Notes under the pieces: model-generated
What the model saw: only the letters and a program-made list of their open reading frames with translations
Database searches by the model: none
What the model was told of the DNA's origin: nothing
Made by a program: the position numbers and the translations under genes
NCBI GenBank assembly: GCA_965644315.1
Contig: CBFFRQ010000032.1
Span: 558,001 to 622,000 of the forward strand
Direction of reading: 5' to 3'
Length of the DNA stretch: 64,000 nt
DNA from: Caecitellus pseudoparvulus
Taxonomy: Eukaryota; Bigyra: Bicosoecida
In this document: in pieces, positions 38,905 to 48,300 of the stretch
Layout of the letters: each line of letters starts with the position of its first letter
How positions within the stretch are numbered: the stretch's first letter is position 1

Positions 38905-41766
38905 TCAAGCAACCGGGTTTACCCGTCGACGGCGCAATGGTGTGTCCTGGCCAGCCCGAGAAAATCCAGTCAGCGAAGCGGGCATTTTTCGACGAGCAGG
39001 TGTTGCGTGATTCCGAGCATCACCCTCCAATGCGCGGTTGCTCACTCGACGATGAGGCGCGTCTGCAGTGTACAACTGCGAGGATTGGGCTGCCATGGAC
39101 ACCTTTCGATGCTTCCCTTCGTCAAGTGGGACTGAAACAAGCACAGGCTGCGACGCTGCCACTTGAGGTCTACCTTCCCCCACACCCACACCACCTTCGC
39201 TTCCCTCCGCACCTGCCTCGGACCCACTGCCCTCCCCTGCCTCAGCAGATCCACTGCCCTCCGCTGCCTCAGCAGACCCACTGCCCTCCCCTGCCTCAGC
39301 AGATCCACTGCCCTCCGCAGCCTCAGCAGACCCACTGCCCTCCCCTGCCTCAGCAGACCCACTGCCCTCCGCAGCCTCAGCAGACCCACTGCCCTCCCCT
39401 GCCTCAGCAGACCCACTGCCCTCCCCTGCCTCAGCAGGCCCACTGCCCTCCGCAGCCTCAGCAGGCCCACTGCCCTCCGCAGCCTCAGCAGACCCACTGC
39501 CCTTCCCTGCCTCAGCAGGCCCACTGCCCTCCGCTGCCTCAGCAGACCCTCTGCCCTCCGCAGCCTCAGCAGACCCACTGCCCTCCGCTGCCTCAGCAGA
39601 CCCACTGCCCTCCACTGCCTCAGCAGATCCACTGCCCTCCGCAGCCTCAGCAGACCCATTGCCCTCCACTGCCTCAGCAGGCCCACTGCCCTCCACTGCC
39701 TCAGCAGACCCACTGCCCTCCGCTGCCTCAGCAGGCCCACTGCCCTTCCCTGCCTCAGCAGGCCCACTGCCCTCCGCAGCCTCAGCAGGCCCACTGCCCT
39801 TCCCTGCCTCAGCAGACCCACTGCCCTCCGCTGCCTCAGCAGGCCCACTGCCCTCCGCAGCCTCAGCAGGCCCACTGCCCTCCGCTACCTCAGCAGACCC
39901 ACTGCCCTTCCCTGCCTCAGCAGACCCACTGCCCTCCGCAGCCTCAGCAGACCCACTGCCCTCCGCAGCCTCAGCAGGCCCACTGCCCTCCGCAGCCTCA
40001 GCAGGCCCACTGCCCTTCCCTGCCTCAGCAGACCCACTGCCCTCCGCTGCCTCAGCAGACCCACTGCCCTCCACTGCCTCAGCAGACCCACTGCCCTCCG
40101 CTGCCTCAGCAGGCCCACTGCCCTCCGCTGCCTCAGCAGACCCATTGCCCTCCACTGCCTCAGCAGGCCCACTGCCCTCCCCTGCCTCAGCAGGCCCACT
40201 GCCCTCCGCTGCCTCAGCAGGCCCACTGCCCTTCCCTGCCTCAGCAGACCCACTGCCCTCCGCTGCCTCAGCAGACCCACTGCCCTCCACTGCCTCAGCA
40301 GACCCACTGCCCTCCGCTGCCTCAGCAGGCCCACTGCCCTCCGCTGCCTCAGCAGACCCATTGCCCTCCACTGCCTCAGCAGGCCCACTGCCCTCCGCAG
40401 CCTCAGCAGATCCACTGCCCTCAGTTGCAACTTCCGAGGCTACTCCACTCGATACAGACCCATGCTCTTCCTCCTTGAATCTTTCATCCACCCCCACTTT
40501 TTCCTCACTCAGTGGCAAATTGCCAGCAGGTTGCTTTGAAGGTCCTCCTTCTTTCACCGCTTGCCTTTCGCCTTCATGGTGACTCGGGGTGGCTTTGGGT
40601 GTACCGGCCTCCCATGCCGCCACAGCTGCCAGCACAGCCGAGTCAGCGCCTTGGCGCGCGGACGCAAGCCTTAGGCGAGGCATGTCTGGGCTCAGTGCCT
40701 TCGGTGCTTTGCGGCGCAGCGGGCCTTGGTGCAACCCCGTTGCGCGCCCTATGCGCTTGCCGCTCGCGCTCGTGCCGGCAAGGCTTGCAAAGCGCCATCG
40801 CCCCCCCCCTTTTTCAACCTCACGCCCAGTCTCGGCGACAGATGCGCGGCGCTGAGGCCCATCTGTGTCGCCTGGAGTTGGCCCTTGAGGCTGAGCCTTC
40901 ACCTTTGGGGGCTGTGCTTGCTCGCCCACCGTCTCGACAGGCAGCTCAACCACAGGTTCAGCGGGAGGCTCATCAACTATTTGTTGGGAAGAAAAGACAT
41001 CTGTATCCTCTTGGGTTGTCTGCGTGTCTGTCCCTTGAGTGTCACACTCTGCCGTGTGGGCAGCAGCAGAGCGTGTCTCAGATTCCGTGGACTCCTCGAC
41101 CGACGCAGTCTGCTCCAGAGAGGAATCTGAAGCCTCAGCTGGAACAATCCGCTCCAACATGGCCGTACTACCTTCTTGGTCCTCAGCTTGAGACGCTGGT
41201 GCAGAGCCTTCATCTTCCTTGCCTGACGGGGGAACCAGTGGGGCAGGCTTCGCTGCCACCTTGACCGCATTGGCTGGCAAGCCTGGTCTTTGTCGCCTGG
41301 TTGGTGGGAGGTCCTCAACCTTTTCTTTCTTAGCTGTTTTGTCCTCTTGAGCCCAAGACGGCACGGCAAGGTCATCAATCACACGCACAGAGCCTTCCGA
41401 GGAGTCGCTCGCAGCGAGGTGGCGCAAACTCCGCACAGATCTGTGTCCTGGCCTTGGCGCCTGCTTCTCCTCTGTACTATGGTCAGGTGCTGCACGGGAT
41501 TCAGACGTTCGTGCTTCTGAAGAATGATCGCCCTTTGTGGTGTCGCCTGCAGCCTGCGGTCGCGCATTAGGCTGGCCTTGAGCTTCCGAGCTTTGCCTTG
41601 CTGCCGGATCAGGATCTGTCACTGGCTGCGGCTTGGAGCTCTCCACCGGCTGAGACTCGGCAGGGGCTGGGCGTGCCTTGGATGGTTGTGCTACTGGCGG
41701 GGCACCAGGGGGGTCCACAGGCCCCACATCTTCTGAGTTTGCAGCGGAAGATGCACCGCACCCCAT
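38905..41766 (-). CDS. Acidic GSGSAEAAE-repeat protein with N-myristoylation-type start
   Basis: I do not recognise a named family. The first in-frame ATG at 41766 gives 953 residues beginning MGCGASSAANSED, which fits the MGxxxS myristoylation consensus with an adjacent Cys for palmitoylation, so membrane attachment is plausible. Residues 20-430 are Pro/Glu/Ser-rich and disordered-looking. About residues 450-850 are some 44 tandem nonapeptides of the type (E/K)GSG(S/P)AEA(A/V/G). The tail is basic and carries RRxS/RKxS sites (KHRKVSMA, HRRVSNRA; also QRRASVAE near the middle), matching the PKA-type consensus. An acidic, membrane-anchored, phosphorylatable protein is the inference. No catalytic domain is visible. 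Confidence 0.6.
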   Translation of the reverse strand: MGCGASSAANSEDVGPVDPPGAPPVAQPSKARPAPAESQPVESSKPQPVTDPDPAARQSSEAQGQPNARPQAAGDTTKGDHSSEARTSESRAAPDHSTEEKQAPRPGHRSVRSLRHLAASDSSEGSVRVIDDLAVPSWAQEDKTAKKEKVEDLPPTRRQRPGLPANAVKVAAKPAPLVPPSGKEDEGSAPASQAEDQEGSTAMLERIVPAEASDSSLEQTASVEESTESETRSAAAHTAECDTQGTDTQTTQEDTDVFSSQQIVDEPPAEPVVELPVETVGEQAQPPKVKAQPQGPTPGDTDGPQRRASVAETGREVEKGGGRWRFASLAGTSASGKRIGRATGLHQGPLRRKAPKALSPDMPRLRLASARQGADSAVLAAVAAWEAGTPKATPSHHEGERQAVKEGGPSKQPAGNLPLSEEKVGVDERFKEEEHGSVSSGVASEVATEGSGSAEAAEGSGPAEAVEGNGSAEAAEGSGPAEAAEGSGSAEAVEGSGSAEAAEGSGSAEAGKGSGPAEAAEGSGPAEAGEGSGPAEAVEGNGSAEAAEGSGPAEAAEGSGSAEAVEGSGSAEAAEGSGSAEAGKGSGPAEAAEGSGPAEAAEGSGSAEAAEGSGSAEAGKGSGSAEVAEGSGPAEAAEGSGPAEAAEGSGSAEAGKGSGPAEAAEGSGPAEAGKGSGPAEAAEGSGSAEAVEGSGPAEAVEGNGSAEAAEGSGSAEAVEGSGSAEAAEGSGSAEAAEGRGSAEAAEGSGPAEAGKGSGSAEAAEGSGPAEAAEGSGPAEAGEGSGSAEAGEGSGSAEAAEGSGSAEAGEGSGSAEAAEGSGSAEAGEGSGSAEAAEGSGSAEAGEGSGSEAGAEGSEGGVGVGEGRPQVAASQPVLVSVPLDEGKHRKVSMAAQSSQLYTADAPHRRVSNRALEGDARNHATPARRKMPASLTGFSRAGQDTPLRRRRVNPVA
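39219..40428 (-). repeat. 27-bp tandem array (about 44 units) with higher-order duplication
   Basis: On the plus strand the unit is CCACTGCCCTCCGCTGCCTCAGCAGA-like, 27 bp. It encodes GSG(S/P)AEA(A/V/G)(E) on the minus strand. A block of about eight units, recognisable by the rare variant GNGSAEAAE followed by AEAVE and AEAGK types, occurs twice in succession, indicating block duplication of roughly 216 bp. Confidence 0.9.
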
Positions 41767-42124
41767 GGGAAGCGAGGGACAGCACCTGCCGCCCGCTGCT
41801 CTCAACGCAACGTGGCGGCTGACTCAAGATAGTAGGGCGGAATCGATGCCCTTCAGAGTCTGGCTGATTGCGGCCGATCCCAACGGTTTGGAAAGTGCTG
41901 GGTCGCAGAATGTGCAGCTATGTTGTACGCTTGGCCAGTGATTCATGCCCGACACGCACTTCAGCGCCAGCCCGCTGTCCAAGGACAAACCACATCGGAC
42001 CAATAAAGGGGGGGGATAATTGTTTCCTCTTTGTTTCGGCTGGCGCAGTCTTTTTTGGCCTTTAGTCGCCGCAGGCTCCCTTTGGCAGTGCAAAGCGTGG
42101 GCCAGCAAAGCGATTTCCGCAGGC
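41767..42124. other. Divergent region of acidic-repeat gene and PEX2
   Basis: About 360 bp between divergent ATGs. It contains GGGGGGGATAATTG near 42010 and the motif CGATTTCCGC directly before the PEX2 ATG. No other gene seen. Confidence 0.45.
42111..42120 (+). promoter_or_regulatory. TTTCCGC-type motif immediately before PEX2 start
   Basis: CGATTTCCGC ends 4 bp before the ATG at 42125, so here it must lie in the 5' UTR or at the start site rather than at a distal promoter position. Confidence 0.35.
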
Positions 42125-43325
42125 ATGGCGACGACGAGTGTGGGGTTTTCCCGGGTGCGGCAGCTCGACGCGCTGGCGTTGGACACCCAACTTGTGCACT
42201 TCATATGGCAGCAAATTCAAGAGCTCCTGCGTGTTCTGCCTGTACGCCTTGCCACCGCCACGAAGGAGCACCATCTGGTTGCGCACACCCAAACTCGACA
42301 TGCACGGTGCACAGGTCGGCACCGTGGAGAAAATCGCCCCTGAAGCAGAGGCTGTCATTCGCCTTGCTGTCTTGGGGCTGCCCCTGCTGCGTACAGGCAC
42401 CACGCCAGGTATCGCGGCTCAGCAGCTGAGCCTACGCTCGTCCAGAGCAGCAGCTGATGGGCCGTGGACCAGAGGGTCCACACCGTCACCTGCCAGGGTC
42501 GCACTGGCGGCACTGGTGGTGCTTGGCCCGTGGGCGATGGAACGCATCCAGCGCTTGCGTCGACAGGTTCACCTGCCCTCGCCACCCGAGCAACCACTGC
42601 GCCCTCCCCAAGGTTGTGCTGTGCTGTGGGACCTGGCGCAGAGCCTGTGGCAAGCTGGCCAGCTGTGGAACACACTGGCATTCCTCAGGCACGGCAGACA
42701 CGCCACCTTGCAGCACCGCTTGGTGGGCTTGACCTTGGTGACCCCGCAGTCGGCTGCGCCGGCCCCGTCCCCCGCCTTCGACTTGCTGTCACGGCAGCTG
42801 GTGTGGGATGAGTGCATGGGCTTCCTAGCATTCCTGCAGCAAAGCATGCCGTGGGACAGCCTACGCCGAACCCTCGTCTGGCTCCTGCACTGGGTACGAC
42901 GGCACCTCGCAGCTGCCATGCTGGGCGCCTGGCGTACGCTGGGCTTGCCAGCCGTTGCTGGCTCCTCCGAGCACAAGGCAACCGACAGACCGACGCACGC
43001 CGCCATGGCCGCTGCAGCCGCTGAGGGGCCTGCCCCTCCGTGCGGCACGTGCAGTCAAAACCCAGCAGTGCACCCAGTCGTCCTGTCACCCTGCGGCCAC
43101 GTGCACTGCTACTACTGCTTGGCAGCCCCCGCGCTGCAAGCCGGCACACACCTGCCGCTCTTCACGCTGGATGAGGCTGGAACGCAGGCTTGCGGGGCAG
43201 GGTGTCTCGGGGTGGAACAAGACGCATGCCGTGCTTCACGTTGCTCCCAGCCTCGTGCCCTGCGAGAACTTGTCTGCCCCTTGTGTTCGACAGTGTCCCG
43301 CTGCGCAGTGCTGAAGGCTTCCTGA
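42125..43325 (+). CDS. PEX2: Peroxisomal RING E3 ligase PEX2-like, two exons
   Basis: PEX2 with PEX10 and PEX12 forms the membrane ubiquitin ligase that recycles the peroxisomal import receptor PEX5. Exons are 42125-42241 and 42315-43325; the 73-bp intron (GTACGC...CACAG) is phase 0. The N-terminus reads VGFSRVRQLDALALDTQLV, the usual PEX2 opening (RV.QLDA.ELD..L), followed by IAPEAEAVIRLAVLGLPLLR. The C-terminal RING is complete: CGTCSQNPAVHPVVLSPCGH then VHCYYCLAAP, and after a long insert CPLCSTV, that is C-x2-C, C-x-H-x2-C-x2-C and C-x2-C. The insert before the last Cys pair (about 60 residues, itself Cys-containing) is longer than usual. Predicted 375 residues. Confidence 0.82.
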
Positions 43326-43528
43326 CGTCCGTTGCCGCTGCGCACCCACAGACGTTTGGACTGACTTGGCACAGCTGCCTCCCCACCAATCTTCAACTCC
43401 TCTGCATGCGCTCGCAATTCGGGTGTTTACTGGACGCACAGGTCTCTCAGTGCTGCCCCTTCCTCCCACCTTTCACGCATTAACGGCGGGCGGTAGGGCT
43501 ACCGTTGGCAGACACACTGTGCCGCGCC

Positions 43529-44284
43529 ATGGGTTGTGGTGGCTCCAGCCTGGCCACAGTGCACACCAGCGGGGATGATGGCTACCCTGGTCCACCTCAC
43601 ACCATTCTGGGAAAACGCAGCGTGTCGTTCAGCCGGGCTCCTGCTGGGCCAGTTGTCGTGGAGGAAGACACAGTCACAAGGGAGGTCGCGGGCGACCAGG
43701 TGCGTGATGCGAGATGCTCCACTTCTCAAGATTCGCAAGCGCCACAATGCCGACAACCGTAGCACCTGTCACAGAGTGACCCAGTGATGGCCACACCCAG
43801 CAAGAGTGGGCGGAGCCACGTCACGTTCTGCGATGCAACGCCCGAACCATTTATGCAGGGACAGCGCAAACAAGGCCTGGGTAACCTCGTGGGCACCGAG
43901 GAGACACCCGTTCCTGTCAGGTTCCCAGCGCTGTACGCTGGAGTTGAGACTCCAGATGTCCGACACCACTTTGGTATCCAGGAGGCGCCGCCGTCAGGTT
44001 CCAGCACAGCCACGTCGACACCCTTCTCAGCGGCAAGCTCCGAGCCCGGCGAGGCAGCACACCGGGGCAGCCCCACACTGGCCCCCAGGATCCAACCAGC
44101 CGAGCAAATTTTCACACCAGGCCATGTGGCGCGCCTGTTCTGCGAGCGCCCTGGCTCAGCTGACAGAGACGTGAGCCAGACGCCCCGGGAGGGGGAGGAA
44201 GAGCAGCTGCAGCGCCAGCAGCTGGCTTTCGGCAGGCCAGTTTCTGACACACCAGAGCGCGCCCTGCCATCACTGCCCATGTGA
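43529..44284 (+). CDS. Small unknown protein with N-myristoylation-type start, two exons
   Basis: I do not recognise it. Exons are 43529-43699 and 43775-44284, joined across a 75-bp intron (GTGCGT...CACAG, phase 0) to give 226 residues. The start MGCGGSSLATVHTSGDD fits the MGxxxS myristoylation consensus with a neighbouring Cys, as in many calcium-dependent or small lipid-anchored signalling proteins, but there is no kinase or EF-hand. It contains KRSVSFSRAP and SGRSHVTFCDATPE, both Ser-rich with basic residues nearby, and a short acidic stretch (EEDTVTREVAGD). The second half is Pro/Thr/Ser-rich and probably disordered. Membrane attachment is an inference from the N-terminus. Confidence 0.6.
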
Positions 44285-44593
44285 GACCACGTGCCCGCTC
44301 TGACCGAGGGGCTGCTGCAGAGTGCACATAATGATATTGTTGGCCGCGGTCAAGCTTGCGCCCTGATCTCACACTAAAGCCCCCCGCCACAATGGGTCAG
44401 CCAGAAGCAGACGGACGACAAACTTATGAGTGTAGAAAGCTACGCTCGTGAAAACCGCGTTGATGCCGTCTGCCCTGCTGTCCTAGTGCGAGGCCAGATA
44501 TCTGCAGCTACAGTGCAATTTCCGCACCTACCTTTCTGGCTGCGCACAGGTGCCAGGCGCCCGAGCTCGGAGTAAACGTAGCCTACTAGCAGG
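44285..44593. other. Upstream region of bL9 gene
   Basis: About 310 bp between same-strand genes. It carries the motif CAATTTCCGCA at 44516-44526, 68 bp upstream of the bL9 ATG. Nothing else recognised. Confidence 0.45.
44516..44526 (+). promoter_or_regulatory. TTTCCGC-type motif 68 bp upstream of bL9 gene
   Basis: CAATTTCCGCA, in gene orientation. It is the same sequence as the RPS20 copy at 24546. A second weaker copy (CATTTCCGCT) lies at 44691-44700 in exon 1. Confidence 0.4.
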
Positions 44594-45363
44594 ATGAGTA
44601 TGGTGCGATCGTGTGTTGCAGCAGTCGCTGCTGTCGTACAGGCCTCCCGCCGGCCTGCTGTCGGTTGGGCTGGCAGAGCAGGCTCAGCACCATTTCCGCT
44701 GCGAACCATGTCGTGCGTACGGCGACTACAGGCTCCCGCGCCAGTTGCACGCCACGAGGTTTTGCACATGGACATCTTGTCACAGAAGCCGAAGCGTTGA
44801 TGTTGTGCTGCTCGACCAGATGGACAACTTGGGGTACAAAGGGCAGCTCGTGCAGGTGAAGCCTGGCTATGCCCGGAACTTCCTGATCCCTGAGGGCAGG
44901 GCCACGTATGCCACCCCCGCCAACCTGAAGCTGCACCGCGTCATTCTCAGTGTATGTACTGCCTGCTCTGCCTCCCATGAGCACTGCCTCGCTACTGCCT
45001 CGTTACTGGGTTACCCCGCAGGAAGCTGAGGAGGCTGCTGTCACCGCTCAGCGCCAGCAGAATCAGCTGCGCAAGCGAGTGGAGTCAGTGCAGCTGCGCT
45101 TTGGGCGCGCGACGACAGACGGTGTGAATTTGTACGGGCCCATCACGGGCGTGGACGTCCGCCAGGCCCTCGTTGACAGCGAGCTGGCGCTGAAGGTGAA
45201 GCCGCACCAGCTGCGGATGCCTGCAGCCGAGGGAGCTGAGTCAGCAGGCGCTGCGGAGGGGGCGGGTGATGTAACCATCTCCAGCACGGGCACATTTGTC
45301 GTGCAGGTTGAGGTGCAGCCGGGGTTGTGGTGCAACGTGCGTGTGGCGGTGGCGTCCACTTGA
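44594..45363 (+). CDS. MRPL9: Organellar large-subunit ribosomal protein bL9, three exons
   Basis: A bacterial-type ribosomal protein of a mitochondrion or plastid. Exons are 44594-44712, 44786-44951 and 45022-45363. Introns are 73 bp (GTGCGT...CACAG, phase 2) and 70 bp (GTATGT...CGCAG, phase 0). The splices join an N-terminal presequence (MSMVRSCVAAVAAVVQASRR, Arg/Ala/Ser-rich and without acidic residues) to the bL9 N-domain VDVVLLDQMDNLGYKGQLVQ, VKPGYARNFLIPEGRA, ATPANLKL, and then to a helical linker (EAEEAAVTAQRQQNQLRKRV) and C-domain (LYGPITGVDV, IRM-like QLRMPAAEGAESAG). Length is 208 residues. The presequence predicts organelle targeting; mitochondrion versus plastid cannot be decided. 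The stop is 9 bp from the stop of the convergent CLU gene. Confidence 0.88.
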
Positions 45364-45372
45364 GTTGAGCAG

Positions 45373-48300
45373 CTACCAAGAAGGTTGCACGCCCGCACTG
45401 CTCGCCAGCCCCCGGTAGCTAGTGAGGATGCGCTGGGCCATGGCGGGGTTGGAGGTCTGCTGTGTGGCAGCGATACCTGCTGCCTGCTCGGAGAAGACCA
45501 GGGCCATGTCCCTGTCACCCTGCAGGTGGTAGAAGACTGCTTGCTGGTGCATGGCCTGTGCCACTTCAATGGATGTCTCCCCATGCCGCACTCTTGCATC
45601 ATCCGCGACGATGCCCATCACCGCCACGCCCAAGTCACCTGCAGCCACGCGCACCCCCGTGGGTCCACCTGGTGCGGCCTCTGGCAGGGCAGCTGCCTCG
45701 CCACCTTCCTGCACAAATGCGTCCGCCCTGGCACGTGTGAGGGTTGGACATACACTGTTGAAGGCTTCCAGCAGCTGCGGGCCCAGGCCTGCCATGAAGC
45801 CGTCGCAGTGTGCCGCTACTAGCACTGCCTCTGCCAGCCACCCCGCGCACTCTTGCAGCCATGCCCGCTGTGCATCCCCCTCAGGGCACCCGGCAAGCAT
45901 ACTGCAAGTCAGGTTGCTCAACATGGACACGAGAGAGAAGTTGTACCCTGATCGCCCCTTGTGCCGGATCCACGCACGCCAGGCAGCCCGGAAGGTGTCA
46001 ACTGCTTCCCTGTACTGCCCCTGTGCATGGTACACCTGGCCTATGTTGTTGTTTGCCAGAATGGTCTCGGCGTGCCCCTCCCCCAACACTTCCTTCCGCA
46101 TTGCCAGCGCAGCGTGGTAGTACTTCAACGCTTCGTCGAACTGCCGGACATCTTTCAAACTGCGACCCAAGTTTAACATGACCGTCGCGCGCTGTGCTGA
46201 TGGCTCAGGGCGCAGCCTGCCCAGCTCCTCCAGGCACTGTTTATAGCTGTCGATGGACTCCTGCACCCGCCCTTGCCTACGCTGAGACTGCGCCAGCTCG
46301 GCCAAAGCCGAAACCCCGACAGAGTCGGTGGGGTAGTGTGCTGCCTGCAGCTCCCTCACTCTTCGAAACGCCTCGGTTGCCATGTCCAGCTTGCCTGCTG
46401 CCATGTAAACCTTCCCAGCCGTGAACAGCCCGACACCAAAACGAGGAGACAATTCATTGCCCCTGTCCAGGGCGATGCTTGCCACACTTTCTTGCATGAG
46501 GGGCACTGCGCGGTCGTGCTGCCCCAGCGCTGACAGCACCATGGCCACGTTGCACTGTGCAAAGTAAGAAGCGGGATGGTGGCGGCCCATGCTTGCAACG
46601 ACACTCTCAAACACGTCCTGGAACAACTCCAACGCCTTCACGTTGTCTCTCTGCTCAAACAGCGCTTGGGCCTGTTCTGTCTTCAAGTGTGTTGCAGACT
46701 CAGCTGCAAGATCCCCTGACCCGCCACTTGACAGCCTTCGCTGCATGTCCCCGGACGCTTGAAGCAGCTTCTGGGCCAGTGCGGAGCGCCCCAAGCCTCT
46801 GCTCCGCAGTGCGGTCACTGCGCTAGCTGTGCACTTCAAGAGTAAGCTTGGGTCCATGTTTGAGCTTTGCAGGGACTCGGTTAGTTTGGCAAACGTGTCC
46901 AGCACTTCACCTTCCGCAGCACTTGATTGGCTGTTGAAGAGAAGCCAAATCAGCGCCCCAGTCCAGCTGAGGAGGAAGCTGTTCTCCCCATCCATAGTTG
47001 CGAGAAGGGCAATTGCCCATGCCACTAGCTCGGCTGGTCGGTGTAGGCGCAGCACAGCCCGGGGCAGTCGAAGTGCTTCAGTTATGACATGCAGCTGACC
47101 TGTTGCCAGGCGCAGAGGCAGACCGCTGCTTGTGGAACCTCCACCGAAGAGGCGGGCTTGCAGGGCAGCCACACCCTCTGCCAGCCCTCCGTCAGCAAGG
47201 GACGCCACGGCTGATCCCCATTCGTCGTGCTGAGTCTGAATCCAGCTCATCACTGGCGCCCACGCTTCCGCCAGCACAGTCGACTCTTGGTGGAATCGCT
47301 GCAAGGCTTTCGACAAGTTCAACAGGACCGAGAGGCCTTGCGACCACGATCGGCGCCCACCTTCTCCACGGTGGGCGCTGCTGAGCATCACAAACCAACT
47401 GTGCACCCACATGCCAACAGCGGCCTGCCCCATCTGCCACTCGTCGGAGTGTGTGTCGCCGGTTTTGCTCAGACTTGGCGCCTTGTACAGCATCGACTGG
47501 CGGCCAATGTTCTTCAGCAGCAGCTCCACGTTCAACCCTTTCCGGTGCAGGGCTTGCTCCTGAACCTGCCACGGAAGCTGGAGCGCAGCGCAGGCCCAGC
47601 CGGGGGTAGGGCTGCCCCCCTCGGGCTCCGTGCCGAACGCCAACTGCCAGTGAGAGCAGCTGGGGCTAGTGGTTCTCACGAGCGCTGTGTCAGGGTACAT
47701 ACCAGCAAGCACGGCATGCATGTTCAGTTTGCCAAGCTTGGCAGCAAATGCTCGGCCCGCAACGACCGCCGCACGGTGCATGAGCCAAGCCCAAGCTCGC
47801 TGCTCTTCCATCCCCTCTTCACAGGGCACATGACGCGCTTGCCAAGAGTTGCAAGCGAGCAACAGTGCTTGCGATGAGGTGGAGCTGGGAGACGGGGACA
47901 GTCCACACGCAATGACGGGCAGCAGGCACGCCCGCGACGCATCGTTCAAGCAGTGATGAAGCAGCAGTCCGACGTGGCGCAGGCTCAAACCATGTGCATG
48001 CATGACTGCCTTGAGCACCTTGCGATGCTGCAGCCAGGCACCGTGAGACTGCCCGACGAAGGATTCAAATGCCGGTTTCAGGATGTGCGCCAGCTCAGTT
48101 TCCGTCTCAACAGCAGTTTCCTCCACGTGCCCAGCCCCTGCAACGGCTTGTGCTGCGGCAGCGGCCGACCCAGCTCCAACCGCTCGCGCTGGCGCTTGCT
48201 TCATCTGGTCAGTTTGTAGTGCTTTCGACTGCCCTGGCACCTGGCTCTCGGCCTCCGCTGCCAGGGCCGCCTGTAGAGCGTCCAAGACTGCCACTACGTT

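Noticed and set aside
38685-40582. Plus-strand ORFs (HCPPLPQQT and related repeats) opposite the acidic-repeat gene
   Set aside because: Shadows of the 27-bp array. The minus-strand gene has a long non-repeat N-terminus, a plausible start and a structured tail.
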